A stretch of DNA of 64,000 nucleotides, from assembly GCF_003688285.1 (NCBI RefSeq), contig NZ_RCNT01000002.1, positions 62,001-126,000 of the forward strand. The letters are read 5' to 3'. Each line of letters starts with the position of its first letter. Position 1 is the stretch's first letter. The position numbers and the translations under genes were made by a program. The stretch is from Rhodophyticola porphyridii (GTDB lineage Bacteria; Pseudomonadota; Alphaproteobacteria; Rhodobacterales; Rhodobacteraceae). The notes beneath the pieces are model-generated. The model ran no database searches, was not told the DNA's origin, and was given only the letters and a program-made list of their open reading frames with translations. Shown here in pieces: positions 8,121-18,525 of this stretch.

Positions 8121-8956
8121 CTGAAACGGTTCTGACGCGGATTGCCGAGGCGCTGGAGCGGCTGAGCCCTGTGCCCGCCTGCGCTCCGGAATGGGACGCG
8201 GCGGAGGCATTTGTCTGGCACACGGCGCCGGACCGTCTGGAGCCGGTGGCGCGCGTCAATCGGATCGACCTGCCGCTGCTGCTGGGGATCGACCGGGCGC
8301 GGGATACGCTTCTGGAAAACACGGCGCAGTTTGCCCGCGGGCTGCCGGCGAACAACGCGTTGCTCTGGGGTGCGCGGGGCATGGGGAAGTCATCGCTGGT
8401 CAAGGCGGTGCATGCGGAGGTGCTGTCGCAGGCTCCGGCCGTGAAACTGGTCGAGGTGCAGCGCGAGGATCTGCCCTCCATCGGGCGGTTGCTGGGCTTG
8501 CTGCGCGCCGCGCCGGTGCGGGTTCTTCTGTTTTGCGACGATCTGTCTTTTTCCCATGACGACACCCATTACAAATCGCTGAAGGCGGTGCTGGATGGCG
8601 GCGTGGAGGGCCGGCCGGAGAACGTGATTTTCTATGCGACGTCGAACCGCCGGCATCTGATGCCCCGCGACATGATCGAAAACGAGCGTTCCAGTGCGAT
8701 CAACCCGTCCGAGGCGGTGGAAGAGAAGGTGTCTCTCTCCGACCGGTTCGGTCTCTGGCTCGGGTTCCATCCGTGCAGTCAGGAAGAGTATCTGGCGATG
8801 ATCCGCGGCTATTGCGAGGCGCATGGGGTGGAGATCGACGAGGAGACGCTGACCGCCGAAGCGATCGAGTGGCAGGCCACGCGCGGTGCACGTTCGGGCC
8901 GTGTGGCCTGGCAGTATTTCACCGATCTGGCCGGGCGGCGGGGTGTGAAGCTCTGA
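8117..8956 (+). CDS. DUF815-family P-loop ATPase
   Basis: A 279-residue protein of the DUF815 AAA-like group. The Walker A motif is GARGMGKS at residues 85-92, and a Walker B-like strand is VLLFCDDLSF near 140. A sensor-like TSNRRHLMPR and an IRGYCEAHG helix follow, as in other members. The biochemical role of the family is unknown. It shares four bases (ATGA) with tatC, so it is translated from the tat operon mRNA. A functional link to Tat is inference only. About 245 bases without a recognisable gene follow before the convergent AlkB-like gene. Confidence 0.85.
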   Translation: MTETVLTRIAEALERLSPVPACAPEWDAAEAFVWHTAPDRLEPVARVNRIDLPLLLGIDRARDTLLENTAQFARGLPANNALLWGARGMGKSSLVKAVHAEVLSQAPAVKLVEVQREDLPSIGRLLGLLRAAPVRVLLFCDDLSFSHDDTHYKSLKAVLDGGVEGRPENVIFYATSNRRHLMPRDMIENERSSAINPSEAVEEKVSLSDRFGLWLGFHPCSQEEYLAMIRGYCEAHGVEIDEETLTAEAIEWQATRGARSGRVAWQYFTDLAGRRGVKL

Positions 8957-9201
8957 TTTGCAGGGGGCTGCGCGCCGAAGCCCGGGACATCCGTTACGCA
9001 AAGCAGCGGTGACCGGGTAATCAGGTGGGCGACCGGGTGTTCGGATGCGGGTAGAGGCGCGTGCGGCCTTCCCCATACCGGCGGCGCGGGTGTTTCGTTG
9101 GCAGCAGGCTGTCTATCGTCCGGGGCAGGCTCGGTACTGCGCCACTTAGCTGTCCGGTTTCCGTGCGTCCGACAGCAACTGCGGCCCGGCAATGCGGGAT
9201 G

Positions 9202-10383
9202 CTATTCGCCGGGCTCTGCGGTCACGCGGGCGATCAGGGCATCAACCTCGTCCTCTTCAGTAACCGGGTTCCGGGACGGCGCCGTCTGCGCCTTGCGCGG
9301 CGTCACATCGGGGTGGCGGGGCCGGATCGGGGCAGGGGTTTGCCGCAGGCGCTTTTCGGCCTGTTCCATCACCTTCATCGCGCGTCGGTCCATCACCCGG
9401 TGCCAGACCGGCGGGATGGTGGCGAGCGCGGCCATGATCGGGACGGAATAGGGCAGGGTGGGCACCCGGGCCGTCGTGTCGAGCTGGTCGTAGTGCCGGT
9501 CGGGATGCATGTGGTGTTCTGAATGGCTGGGCGCGTTCATCATCAGGTAGCTGGAGAATCCCTTGGGCGCGTTCCAGCTGTGATGGGCGGCGACCGGTTC
9601 GATGCGGCCGCCCGGAAGCTCCAGCCGTTGCAGCCCGTAATGCTGGATGTAGTCGCTGAGCAGAATTTGCAGATGCGTGAGGACGGCCAGCGCAAGGAAG
9701 GCCAGAAAGCCCAGTATGCCGGCAAGGTCGATGGCCAGAAACAGCATGACGATACCGCCGCCGACCCAGAGGTAATAGGGGTTGCGGACCGATCGTGCGG
9801 GTTTGCCCTTGCGGTCAAGGCGGTCGATCTCCTGTGCAAGCCCGGCTTCGAAACTGCCGGTCCAGGCGCGGGGAGCATATTCCCAGAACCCTTCGCCGGG
9901 CAGCGGTGTGTTGGGATCCTGATCGGTGCCCACATACCGGTGATGCACCAGCCGGTGGGCGGAGACGTGATGCCCGAACAGCACGGTCGTGTAGACCAGC
10001 GCCCCCAGACTGGCGAGCCAGCGCTTGCGCCGGTGGATCAGCTCATGTGCGTTGGGATGGCTGACCTGACCGAAAAACGAGGCCGTGGCGAGAAGAAGCG
10101 CGCATTTCTGTCCGAAATCCAGCGTCGATCCAGCCAGCGCGGTCAGAACCAGAGGGATCAGCGCCAGATGGCCGATGGCCAGAACCGCCGACAGCCGGTC
10201 GGACCACGGTTCGTGACCGTCGGGGTCGTAGGGGGGCGGGGCGAGCACCTGATCCAGAAAGGCCGCCAGCAGCGTGAGCCAGACAAGTGCCGCCAGCCCG
10301 AAGGGCGCGGCGAAAAAGCTGCCGAGGATCAGAAGCAGGAGCGGGGTCAGCGTGGCCACGGCATAGCGGGCGATCACAGGCAT
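9202..10383 (-). CDS. AlkB-type alkane 1-monooxygenase (membrane di-iron hydroxylase)
   Basis: A 393-residue integral membrane protein. It has the histidine boxes of the di-iron membrane hydroxylases: HELIH at 113-117, HHVSAHRLVHH at 138-148, and a C-terminal SHSEHHMHP. Blocks typical of alkane hydroxylases, SDYIQHYGL and HHSWNAPKG, separate this from ordinary acyl desaturases. Electrons would come from a rubredoxin or ferredoxin encoded elsewhere. The ATG at 10383 is chosen because AAGGAA lies 5 nt upstream; an in-frame ATG further up is less likely. It is transcribed divergently from the NuoE-NuoF fusion gene with 146 bases between, which hold a palindrome. The natural substrate is not determined by sequence. 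Confidence 0.85.
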   Translation of the reverse strand: MPVIARYAVATLTPLLLLILGSFFAAPFGLAALVWLTLLAAFLDQVLAPPPYDPDGHEPWSDRLSAVLAIGHLALIPLVLTALAGSTLDFGQKCALLLATASFFGQVSHPNAHELIHRRKRWLASLGALVYTTVLFGHHVSAHRLVHHRYVGTDQDPNTPLPGEGFWEYAPRAWTGSFEAGLAQEIDRLDRKGKPARSVRNPYYLWVGGGIVMLFLAIDLAGILGFLAFLALAVLTHLQILLSDYIQHYGLQRLELPGGRIEPVAAHHSWNAPKGFSSYLMMNAPSHSEHHMHPDRHYDQLDTTARVPTLPYSVPIMAALATIPPVWHRVMDRRAMKVMEQAEKRLRQTPAPIRPRHPDVTPRKAQTAPSRNPVTEEDEVDALIARVTAEPGE

Positions 10384-10439
10384 GGGCGTTCCTTGGGCTT
10401 GGCGCAGGGCGATTCCCCATGGCGGAGGTAGCATGCCTG

Positions 10440-10456
10440 CGTTTTGGGGCAAAACG
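10440..10456. promoter_or_regulatory. Candidate operator palindrome between the divergent AlkB-like and NuoEF-like genes
   Basis: CGTTTTG and CAAAACG are perfect inverted repeats of 7 bp around a GGG centre. The site lies about midway in the 146-base divergent promoter region. No known consensus was matched. It could be bound by a dimeric regulator of one or both genes. Confidence 0.35.
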
Positions 10457-10529
10457 ATGTCGGTTTTGGTGGGCTTTGGCAAGTCAGGCCGGTTAGAACG
10501 GAGGCAGGCAAACGCGGAAGGGCCGGCAC

Positions 10530-12227
10530 ATGGCGCTGGATGAGAAGAAAACCCCCGGCAAGGGGGTCTGGAAATCGGGCCGCGGCAAGGGCCGGAAAAC
10601 GCCCAAGGGCCGTCAGTACGAGGATGCGGCGCTGGCGGAGGTGCGGGCGCTTCTGGGCGAGCGGCCACGTCGGCGCGATCTGCTGATCGAGCATCTGCAT
10701 CTGATTCAGGACGCGTACGGGCATCTGTCCGCGCGGCATCTGAGGGCGCTTGCCGAAGAGATGAGATTGCCGATGGCGGAGATCTGGGAGGTGGCCAGTT
10801 TCTACGCTCATTTCGATCTGGTGAAGGAAGAGGAGACCCCGCCGCCCGCCTTGACGATCCGGGTCTGCGACTCGCTCAGTTGCGAACTGGCGGGCGCCCA
10901 GGCGCTGAAGGCGGCGCTGGAAAGCGGGCTGGACGCCTCCCAGGTCCGCGTCGTCACCGCGCCCTGCATGGGGCGCTGCGACACGGCGCCGGTGCTTGAG
11001 CTGGGCCATAATCACATCGACCACGCCGATCCGGCCAAGGTAGAGGCGGCGATCGCGGCGGGCGACACCCATGCCCATCTGCCCGATTACGAGCGTCTCG
11101 ACGGATATCTCGCCGCGGGCGGTTACCAGGTGCTGAAACGCCTGCGCGAAGCCGGGGACTGGGAAGCGGTGCAGGAGGATCTGCTGGCGTCCGGGTTGCG
11201 CGGCCTGGGTGGTGCAGGCTTCCCCTCGGGCCGGAAATGGGGATTTGTGCGCGCCAATGACGGGCCGCGCTATCTGGCCGTAAACGGAGACGAGGGCGAG
11301 CCCGGAACATTCAAGGATCGCTACTATCTTGAGCGGGTTCCTCATCTTTTTCTGGAAGGCATGCTGATCGCCGCCTGGGCCGTGGAGGCGAAGACCTGTT
11401 TTATCTACATGCGGGATGAATATCCGTCGGTGCTTGAAATATTACGGCGTGAAATCAAAGCACTGGAAGACGCGGCTCTTGTGGATAAGGGCTTCATAGA
11501 TCTGCGGCGCGGCGCGGGTGCGTATATCTGCGGCGAGGAGAGCGCGATGATCGAATCGATCGAGGGCAAGCGCGGCCTGCCAAGGCATCGCCCGCCCTTC
11601 GTGGCGCAGGTGGGCGTCTTCGGGCGCCCGACACTGGTCCACAATGTCGAAACCCTGCACTGGGTCGCGCGGGTCTGCCGCGAGGGGCCGTCGGTTCTGA
11701 ACGCGATCGAGAAGAATGGCCGGACAGGTCTCAGAAGCTATTCGGTCTCTGGCCGGGTCGCGATGCCGGGCGTCTATCTGCTGCCCGCCGGATCGACCAT
11801 CCGGGACATCATCGAGGTCGCGGGCGGCATGGCCGAGGGGCATGTGTTCAAGGCCTATCAGCCCGGCGGGCCGTCGTCGGGGCTGCTGCCGGCATTCATC
11901 GACGATGTGCCGCTGGATTTCGACACATTGCAGCCCCTGGGCTCGTTCATCGGTTCGGCCGCCGTGGTGGTGTTGAGCGATCAGGACAGCGCGAAGGCGG
12001 CGGCGCTCAACATGCTGCGGTTTTTCGAGGCGGAAAGCTGCGGGCAATGCACGCCCTGCCGGGTCGGATGCGAGAAGGCGGTGAAGCTGATGCAGGCTGA
12101 CAAATGGGACCGGCCGCTGCTGGAGGAGCTCTGCGTGGCGATGGCCGATGCCTCTATCTGCGGGCTGGGTCAGGCGGCGCCTAACCCGATCCGCCTGACC
12201 ATGAAGCATTTCCCGGACGAGGTGTGA
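10530..12227 (+). CDS. NuoE-NuoF fusion, formate dehydrogenase beta-like NADH-binding subunit
   Basis: A 565-residue soluble flavo-iron-sulfur protein. Residues about 35-170 form a NuoE-like thioredoxin-fold domain with the 2Fe-2S ligands Cys113, Cys118, Cys146 and Cys150. Residues about 215-560 are NuoF-like: GLGGAGFPSGRKW and NGDEGEPGTFKDR for FMN/NADH, YICGEESAMIESIEG, and ESCGQCTPCRVGC for a 4Fe-4S cluster. Such fusions occur as the diaphorase part of NAD-dependent formate dehydrogenases and some hydrogenases. The catalytic alpha subunit expected for formate dehydrogenase is not adjacent. A basic 30-residue N-terminal extension is present. The next gene starts 7 nt downstream. Confidence 0.82.
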   Translation: MALDEKKTPGKGVWKSGRGKGRKTPKGRQYEDAALAEVRALLGERPRRRDLLIEHLHLIQDAYGHLSARHLRALAEEMRLPMAEIWEVASFYAHFDLVKEEETPPPALTIRVCDSLSCELAGAQALKAALESGLDASQVRVVTAPCMGRCDTAPVLELGHNHIDHADPAKVEAAIAAGDTHAHLPDYERLDGYLAAGGYQVLKRLREAGDWEAVQEDLLASGLRGLGGAGFPSGRKWGFVRANDGPRYLAVNGDEGEPGTFKDRYYLERVPHLFLEGMLIAAWAVEAKTCFIYMRDEYPSVLEILRREIKALEDAALVDKGFIDLRRGAGAYICGEESAMIESIEGKRGLPRHRPPFVAQVGVFGRPTLVHNVETLHWVARVCREGPSVLNAIEKNGRTGLRSYSVSGRVAMPGVYLLPAGSTIRDIIEVAGGMAEGHVFKAYQPGGPSSGLLPAFIDDVPLDFDTLQPLGSFIGSAAVVVLSDQDSAKAAALNMLRFFEAESCGQCTPCRVGCEKAVKLMQADKWDRPLLEELCVAMADASICGLGQAAPNPIRLTMKHFPDEV

Positions 12228-12234
12228 GGCGGTC

Positions 12235-12864
12235 GTGACGGTCGCGGCGGGTCTGTTCGGGGCGGCGCTGTCGCTGATCTATCTGTGGATGGCCGCGGGC
12301 CCGCCTGACCGGCTGCGAAGCGCGGCGAAAACCGGCAGCGTGCTGGCCCTGGCGCTGGCGGCGGCCCTGGGTGGCGCGCCGGGTGTCGCGGTTGCGGGCC
12401 TTGGCGCGGCGGCCATGGGCGATCTGGCCCTGTCGCGGCCGGGGGAGCGGGCCTTCGGGATCGGTGTATTCTGGTTCTCCCTTGCGCAGATTCTGTTCGT
12501 GGCGGGCTTCGGCGTGGACGTCTCCGTGGCGCTGGGCGTGGACACGGGGCGGCCCTGGCCGCTTCTGATCCTCCTGGCGCTGGGCGGGATCGTGGCTCTT
12601 GGTCTGGGCTCGGGCGGCATCCTGACACGCGGATTGGTGGGTCTCTACGCGCCGCTTCTCTTGGGTATGGGCTGGATGGCGCTGGCCTCCGGCGTGGTCT
12701 GGTGGATGCTCGGCGCGGCGCTGTTCATCCTTTCCGATGCGCTGATCGCACTATCGCTATTCGACCGGGTCCCGGCGCGTGTGAAGCGCGGGCTCGCCTA
12801 TGCGGTCTGGGCCACATACTGGCCCGCCGTGGCCTGCCTGACCGCCGGGTTTCTGCAGGTCTGA
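12235..12864 (+). CDS. Lysoplasmalogenase (YhhN family) membrane protein
   Basis: A 209-residue protein with about seven or eight hydrophobic segments. It matches the YhhN/TMEM86 family, whose studied members hydrolyse the vinyl-ether bond of lysoplasmalogens. The conserved KTGSVLALALAA and GAAAMGDLALS blocks are present. The start is GTG at 12235, 7 nt after the stop of the NuoEF-like gene, so the two are probably co-transcribed. The substrate in bacteria is not settled, so the name reflects family membership. Confidence 0.82.
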   Translation: MTVAAGLFGAALSLIYLWMAAGPPDRLRSAAKTGSVLALALAAALGGAPGVAVAGLGAAAMGDLALSRPGERAFGIGVFWFSLAQILFVAGFGVDVSVALGVDTGRPWPLLILLALGGIVALGLGSGGILTRGLVGLYAPLLLGMGWMALASGVVWWMLGAALFILSDALIALSLFDRVPARVKRGLAYAVWATYWPAVACLTAGFLQV

Positions 12865-12972
12865 GCGCGCGGGCCCGCGCCCGCGTGACATGCCGCCGCC
12901 GGGGAGTTGGGCTTTTCAGCGCCCGGCTTGCGTATTAGGTGAGGAAGACCAGGTGAGTTGGGGCAGGGCGCG

Positions 12973-14612
<1,640 letters not shown>

Positions 14613-14616
<4 letters not shown>

Positions 14617-15005
14617 TTTCGCGGTCGGATCGGCCGGCAGGTGTGGCGGAGTTCCGCACCTTGCGGGAGATCACCGGTTTAGGGGCGTTTTCCGAGGAAG
14701 CATCGGCGATCGCATTGGCCAACACACTGCATGCTGTCTGGTTGCGTGACGAGACGGGCCAACTGGTTGCGATGGGGCGCCTGACCGGCGACGGCGGCTG
14801 TTTTGCACAGATCACCGATGTCGCCGTGCATCCAGACCGGCAACGGCAGGGTCTGGGCGGGGAGGTGATGGAGGGGCTGATGTCCTGGGCGGAGACCAAC
14901 CTGCCCGAAGGCTGCTACCTCAGCCTCATCGCCGATCCGGGGGCCGAACATCTTTACCGCGGATTCGGTTTTGCCGAGCGCTTCGGCATGGCCCGGTCCG
15001 TTTAG
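14613..15005 (+). CDS. GNAT-family N-acetyltransferase
   Basis: A 130-residue acetyl-CoA-dependent transferase. The motif A region is [20 protein letters not shown], with the Q/RxxGxG/A loop at RQGLGG, and the C-terminal block is [11 protein letters not shown]. The start is TTG at 14613, which overlaps the ftsY stop (TTGA) and implies translational coupling. A later start would remove the first conserved strand. The acceptor substrate is unknown. Confidence 0.82.
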
Positions 15006-15084
15006 TGAGACCCGGATGCCATTTCGGGGGGCGTGCCGGGTGTGAGGCTGCGAAGCCCCGGGCGGGGGTATCCGGGAAACGAAG

Positions 15085-16002
15085 ATGCGAGGGGCCGCCT
15101 TGGGCGAGTTGATCGTCTCTCTCGAAGGCACGGCGGCGGGCGAGTGGCTGGCGCTTTGTCTGGCGCTTCTGGCGGCCTTGCTGCATGCGGTTTTCGGCGC
15201 GCTGCAAAAGGGGCGGCACGACCCGCTTCTGGCGCGCGGTGCGATCGATGCGTCCTACGGGCTCATGGCGGCACCCTTTGCGCTTTTCGTCGTCCCATGG
15301 CCGGAGCCGCATATGTGGCCGATCTTCGCGGGCGTCTTCGTGATCCACGCGCTTTACAAATGGGCGGCGCTCGCGAGCTATCGGCGAGGCGCCTACACGG
15401 TCGTTTATCCGGTGATGCGCGGGACCGGGCCTCTGTTCACGGTGATCGGCGCGTGGCTTCTCTTCGGGGAGACGTTCAGCGGCGTGCAATGGCTGGGCGT
15501 CGCGGTGCTGCTGGCCGGTATCTACGGCTTGGCCATCTACAACATGCGCACGATCACCGTAGACCGCGACAGGCTGGTCCCGGCGCTTTGGCTGGCGGTG
15601 CTGACCGGGCTTTTCGTCGCGCTCTACACCACCTATGACGCCTACGGCATCCGCGCCGCGGCTGACCCCTTCACCTTCCTTGCATGGTTCTTCTTCATCG
15701 ACGGGATGCTTTACCCCTTCATCGCGGGGCGTGCCTATGCCCGCATGGCGGACCCGCCGACCTTGGGCCCGCTGGCCCTGCGCGGTGTGATTGGCGGGCT
15801 GGTGGCATTCGGCAGTTTCGGATCGATCATGCTGGCCACGCGGCTGGATCAGGTGGGGGAGGCCGCGGTGTTGCGCGAAACCTCCACCGTTTTCGCCGCC
15901 CTCATCGGCTGGCTGCTTCTGGGGGAGCGGGTCGGCCCCCGCAGGGCCGCACTCATGGGGTTGATTGCGGCGGGTGCGGTGATAGTTGAGGCGGGTGGAT
16001 AA
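15085..16002 (+). CDS. DMT-superfamily (EamA-type) membrane transporter
   Basis: A 305-residue inner-membrane protein with about ten membrane helices in two EamA-like halves. The first half ends with the VYPVMRGTGPLFTVIGAWLLFGE block and the second with AVLRETSTVFAALIGWLLLGE; both are the conserved paired-helix motifs of drug/metabolite transporters. The ATG at 15085 is used but has no strong Shine-Dalgarno site, so the start may be a few codons later. It lies 11 nt upstream of yciB on the same strand. The substrate cannot be deduced. Confidence 0.85.
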   Translation: MRGAALGELIVSLEGTAAGEWLALCLALLAALLHAVFGALQKGRHDPLLARGAIDASYGLMAAPFALFVVPWPEPHMWPIFAGVFVIHALYKWAALASYRRGAYTVVYPVMRGTGPLFTVIGAWLLFGETFSGVQWLGVAVLLAGIYGLAIYNMRTITVDRDRLVPALWLAVLTGLFVALYTTYDAYGIRAAADPFTFLAWFFFIDGMLYPFIAGRAYARMADPPTLGPLALRGVIGGLVAFGSFGSIMLATRLDQVGEAAVLRETSTVFAALIGWLLLGERVGPRRAALMGLIAAGAVIVEAGG

Positions 16003-16013
16003 GGAGCGCCTGC

Positions 16014-16634
16014 ATGGCCGAACGATCGATCAAACCCTGGCTGAAATCGGTGCTGGAACTGGGCCCGCCGCTTTTGTTCTTCATCGCCTATATGCGGTTT
16101 CAGGACACCACGCTGACCGTGGCCGGGCGGGATTATGACGGGTTCATCATCGTCACTGCCGCTTTTGTGCCGCTGCTTCTGGCCTCGATCGCGGCGCTTT
16201 GGGTGCTGACGCGGAAAATATCCCGTATTCAGGTGTTTACGGCCGTTCTTGTGGTGGTCTTCGGGGCGCTGACCGTGTGGTTCAACGATGAGCGGTTTTT
16301 CAAGATGAAGACCACGCTGGTCTACGGGTTTTTCGCCGTTCTGCTGGGGATCGGGCTGTTGCGCGGCCAATCCTGGCTGCAGTTCGTGATGGGCGACCTG
16401 TTGCCGATGCGGGAGGAGGGCTGGATGGTCCTGACCAAGCGTCTGGCGGGGGCATTCGCGCTGATGGCGGTGGCGAATGAACTGGTCTGGCGGACGCAAT
16501 CGACCGAATTCTGGGTCACATTCGAGACCTTCGGCCTGCCGATCTTTCTGTTTGCGGTCTTCATGTCCCAGGCCAGGCTGATCGAACGGTTCAGCCTTTC
16601 CGAGGAGGAGGCCGACGAGAAGGACGCGCGCTAG
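16014..16634 (+). CDS. yciB: Inner membrane-spanning protein YciB / septation protein A family
   Basis: A 206-residue protein with five or six membrane helices, matching the YciB/IspZ/septation protein A family. Typical blocks are KSVLELGPPLLFFI at the start, LTVWFNDERFFKMKTT near 85-100, and WLTKR-like WMVLTKRLAGAFALMAVANE. The family helps cell envelope and division processes in enterobacteria and Shigella; its exact activity is unclear. GGAGCGCCTGC precedes the ATG. The 3' end overlaps the convergent rluB gene by 44 bases. Confidence 0.88.
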   Translation: MAERSIKPWLKSVLELGPPLLFFIAYMRFQDTTLTVAGRDYDGFIIVTAAFVPLLLASIAALWVLTRKISRIQVFTAVLVVVFGALTVWFNDERFFKMKTTLVYGFFAVLLGIGLLRGQSWLQFVMGDLLPMREEGWMVLTKRLAGAFALMAVANELVWRTQSTEFWVTFETFGLPIFLFAVFMSQARLIERFSLSEEEADEKDAR

Positions 16635-17442
16635 CCTTGCCCTTGGCCGGCGCCTTTCGCAGGCCCGGGCGTTTGGGGCGCGGCTTGGGCTCCGCATGGC
16701 CTTCGGTCGCGGCTTCGAGCCCAAGCTGATCCCGCAGGACCCGGGGCTTGATCTCCTCCACCGCGCCCGGCTTCATCTGGTTCAGCCGGAACGGGCCATA
16801 GCTGACGCGGATCAGACGGTTCACCTCCAGGCCGATTTCGCCCATGGCCCGGCGGATCTCGCGATTCTTGCCCTCACGGATGCCGATGGTCAGCCAGGCA
16901 TTGGCGCCTTGCTGCCGGTCAAGCGTGATCTCCATCGGCTGAAACCGTTCCGCGCCGATGCTCAGGCCCTGGCGAAGCGGCGCGAGATCATCCTCTTTCG
17001 GCGCGCCCTTCACCCGAACCCGATACTTGCGCAGCCAGCCGGTTGAGGGCAGTTCGAGCCGGCGTTTCAGCTCCCCGTCATTGGTCAGCAGCAAGAGGCC
17101 TTCGGAGTTTATATCCAGCCGGCCGACACTCATCACCCGGGGCATCTCGGGCGGGAGCGCGTCGAAAACGGTTCTGCGCCCCTTTTCGTCCGCATTTGTC
17201 GTCACCAGCCCCAGAGGCTTGTGATAGAGCCAGAGGCGCGGGCGCTCCGCCGCCGCGATCGGCTGGCCATCGACGGTGATCCTGTGGCTTGCGGTGACGT
17301 TGAGCGCGGGGCTCGCAATGGTCTCGCCGTTCACCGCGACACGGCCGGCGGCGATCATGCGTTCGGCCTCCCGGCGGGACGCGACGCCGGCGCGGGCCAT
17401 AACCTTGGCGATGCGGTCGCCTTTGGGGGTGTCTTCGGTCAT
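16591..17442 (-). CDS. rluB: 23S rRNA pseudouridine synthase, RluB/RsuA family
   Basis: A 283-residue RNA-modifying enzyme. An S4 RNA-binding domain (residues 10-55, IAKVMARAGVASRREAERMI) precedes the RsuA-type catalytic domain. The catalytic Asp is Asp110 in VGRLDINSEGLLLLTNDG. The block REGKNREIRRAM is also typical. The last 40 residues are a Lys/Arg/Pro-rich tail that probably binds RNA. Assignment to RluB rather than RluE or RsuA rests on length and the S4 domain. The gene is divergent from tadA and converges with yciB. Confidence 0.88.
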   Translation of the reverse strand: MTEDTPKGDRIAKVMARAGVASRREAERMIAAGRVAVNGETIASPALNVTASHRITVDGQPIAAAERPRLWLYHKPLGLVTTNADEKGRRTVFDALPPEMPRVMSVGRLDINSEGLLLLTNDGELKRRLELPSTGWLRKYRVRVKGAPKEDDLAPLRQGLSIGAERFQPMEITLDRQQGANAWLTIGIREGKNREIRRAMGEIGLEVNRLIRVSYGPFRLNQMKPGAVEEIKPRVLRDQLGLEAATEGHAEPKPRPKRPGLRKAPAKGKASARPSRRPPPRKG

Positions 17443-17495
17443 GGGGCCGGGTTAGCGGTTTGACAGCCGGTTGGAAAGCGGCAAGACCGTTGGAC

Positions 17496-17957
17496 ATGAC
17501 CGGGTTTCGCACATTCATGGATCACGCACTGGCAGAGGCGCGCGCCGCGGGCGACCGTGGCGAGGTGCCGGTGGGTGCGGTGGTGGTGCGGGGGGAGGAG
17601 ATACTGGCACGGGCGGGAAACCGGATGCGCGAGCTTTCCGACCCCACCGCACACGCGGAGATGCTGGCGATCCGGGCGGCCTGCGCGGCAATCGGGTCGG
17701 AGCGTCTGTCAGGCTGCGATCTCTATGTCACGCTGGAACCCTGCCCGGCCTGCGCGGGCGCCATCGCCGCGGCGCGGGTTTCCCGGCTCTACTATGGCGC
17801 GGCGGACCCGAAATCGGGCGGTGTGGCACAGGGCCCGCGCATTTTCGACCATCCGCAGGCTCATTGGACGCCGGAGGTCTATGGCGGGATTGGCGAAGAC
17901 GCCTCCGCCGCGTTGTTGCGCGCCTTTTTCGCCGCGCGCCGCGGGTTTCCCGGCTAA
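17496..17957 (+). CDS. tadA: tRNA adenosine(34) deaminase TadA
   Basis: A 153-residue zinc enzyme that converts A34 to inosine in the tRNA-Arg(ACG) anticodon. The zinc and catalytic residues are His53 and Glu55 (TAHAEM), with Cys83 and Cys86 (PCPAC). The C-terminal FDHPQAHWTPEVYGG region is typical of TadA. The ATG at 17496 gives the family's usual length; an ATG at 17517 is an alternative. It is divergent from rluB with about 50 bases between. Confidence 0.92.
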   Translation: MTGFRTFMDHALAEARAAGDRGEVPVGAVVVRGEEILARAGNRMRELSDPTAHAEMLAIRAACAAIGSERLSGCDLYVTLEPCPACAGAIAAARVSRLYYGAADPKSGGVAQGPRIFDHPQAHWTPEVYGGIGEDASAALLRAFFAARRGFPG

Positions 17958-18106
17958 CCGGTTTGTGCTGCGGCCACCTGGCATGACCGTCGGGAGAAGG
18001 GGGGAGAAGCTCCGGGCGATGCCTTCCTGCGGCCGCCCCCATGCCCGCAAATCGCGCGGCACGGCCCTCCCCAATGCCCCGCGGCACGTCGGTTCTTGAG
18101 AGATGA

Positions 18107-18490
18107 CCGCGCGGAGGGTCTGTAAGCCGGATTTTGTCCAAGGCGGGTGGTCCCGCCCATGGATGACCATTCCTCTATGCCAGCGGTCGCCCGCTGGCTT
18201 TAGCTGCCAACCCGGATCTCTCGGGCTGAAGCGGCCCTGGGGCTATCCGCCCCGCGAGATCCCTATTTGGCATTGCTCCCGGTGGGGCTTGCCGTGCCGG
18301 TCCGGTTGCCCGTCCCGCGGTGGGCTCTTACCCCACCGTTTCACCCTTACCGGTCGAAGGACCGGCGGTTTGTTTTCTGTGGCGCTTTCCGTCGGATTGC
18401 TCCGCCCGGGCGTTACCCGGCACCGTTGCTTCAGGGAGTCCGGACTTTCCTCGGAGCCTCGGGCCCCGCGGCCATCCGACCCTCCGCGCG
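18107..18490 (-). ncRNA. rnpB: RNase P RNA, bacterial class A
   Basis: The minus strand reads the RNase P signature near the 5' end (CGAGGAAAGTCCGGACTCC, about 18437-18455) and the matching universal 3' segment (ACAAAATCCGGCTTACAGA, about 18118-18136). The termini CGCGCGGAGGGTC and GACCCTCCGCGCG pair as P1. Length of about 384 nt fits class A. The RNA is the catalytic part of the tRNA 5'-processing enzyme. A consensus-like promoter lies just upstream, inside the end of the amidase gene. Confidence 0.95.
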
Positions 18491-18496
18491 AAGGTT

Positions 18497-18525
18497 GATC
18501 TAGGCCCTTGCGGCGCTCCGGTCAA
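18497..18525 (-). promoter_or_regulatory. rnpB promoter overlapping the stop codon of the amidase gene
   Basis: On the minus strand TTGACC is followed by a 17-nt spacer and TAGATC. The predicted start point, about 7 nt on, is where the P1 helix of rnpB begins. The TAG of the -10 box is the stop codon of the upstream amidase gene. The near-ideal spacing and the match to the RNA 5' end support it. Confidence 0.7.

Noticed and set aside
6396-8210. 604-residue minus-strand open frame opposite tatABC
   Set aside because: It is the reverse complement of three conserved Tat genes with no domain of its own.
10530-12227. NuoE and NuoF of respiratory complex I
   Set aside because: The two domains are fused and no other nuo gene is nearby; this arrangement fits a diaphorase of soluble formate dehydrogenase or hydrogenase type.
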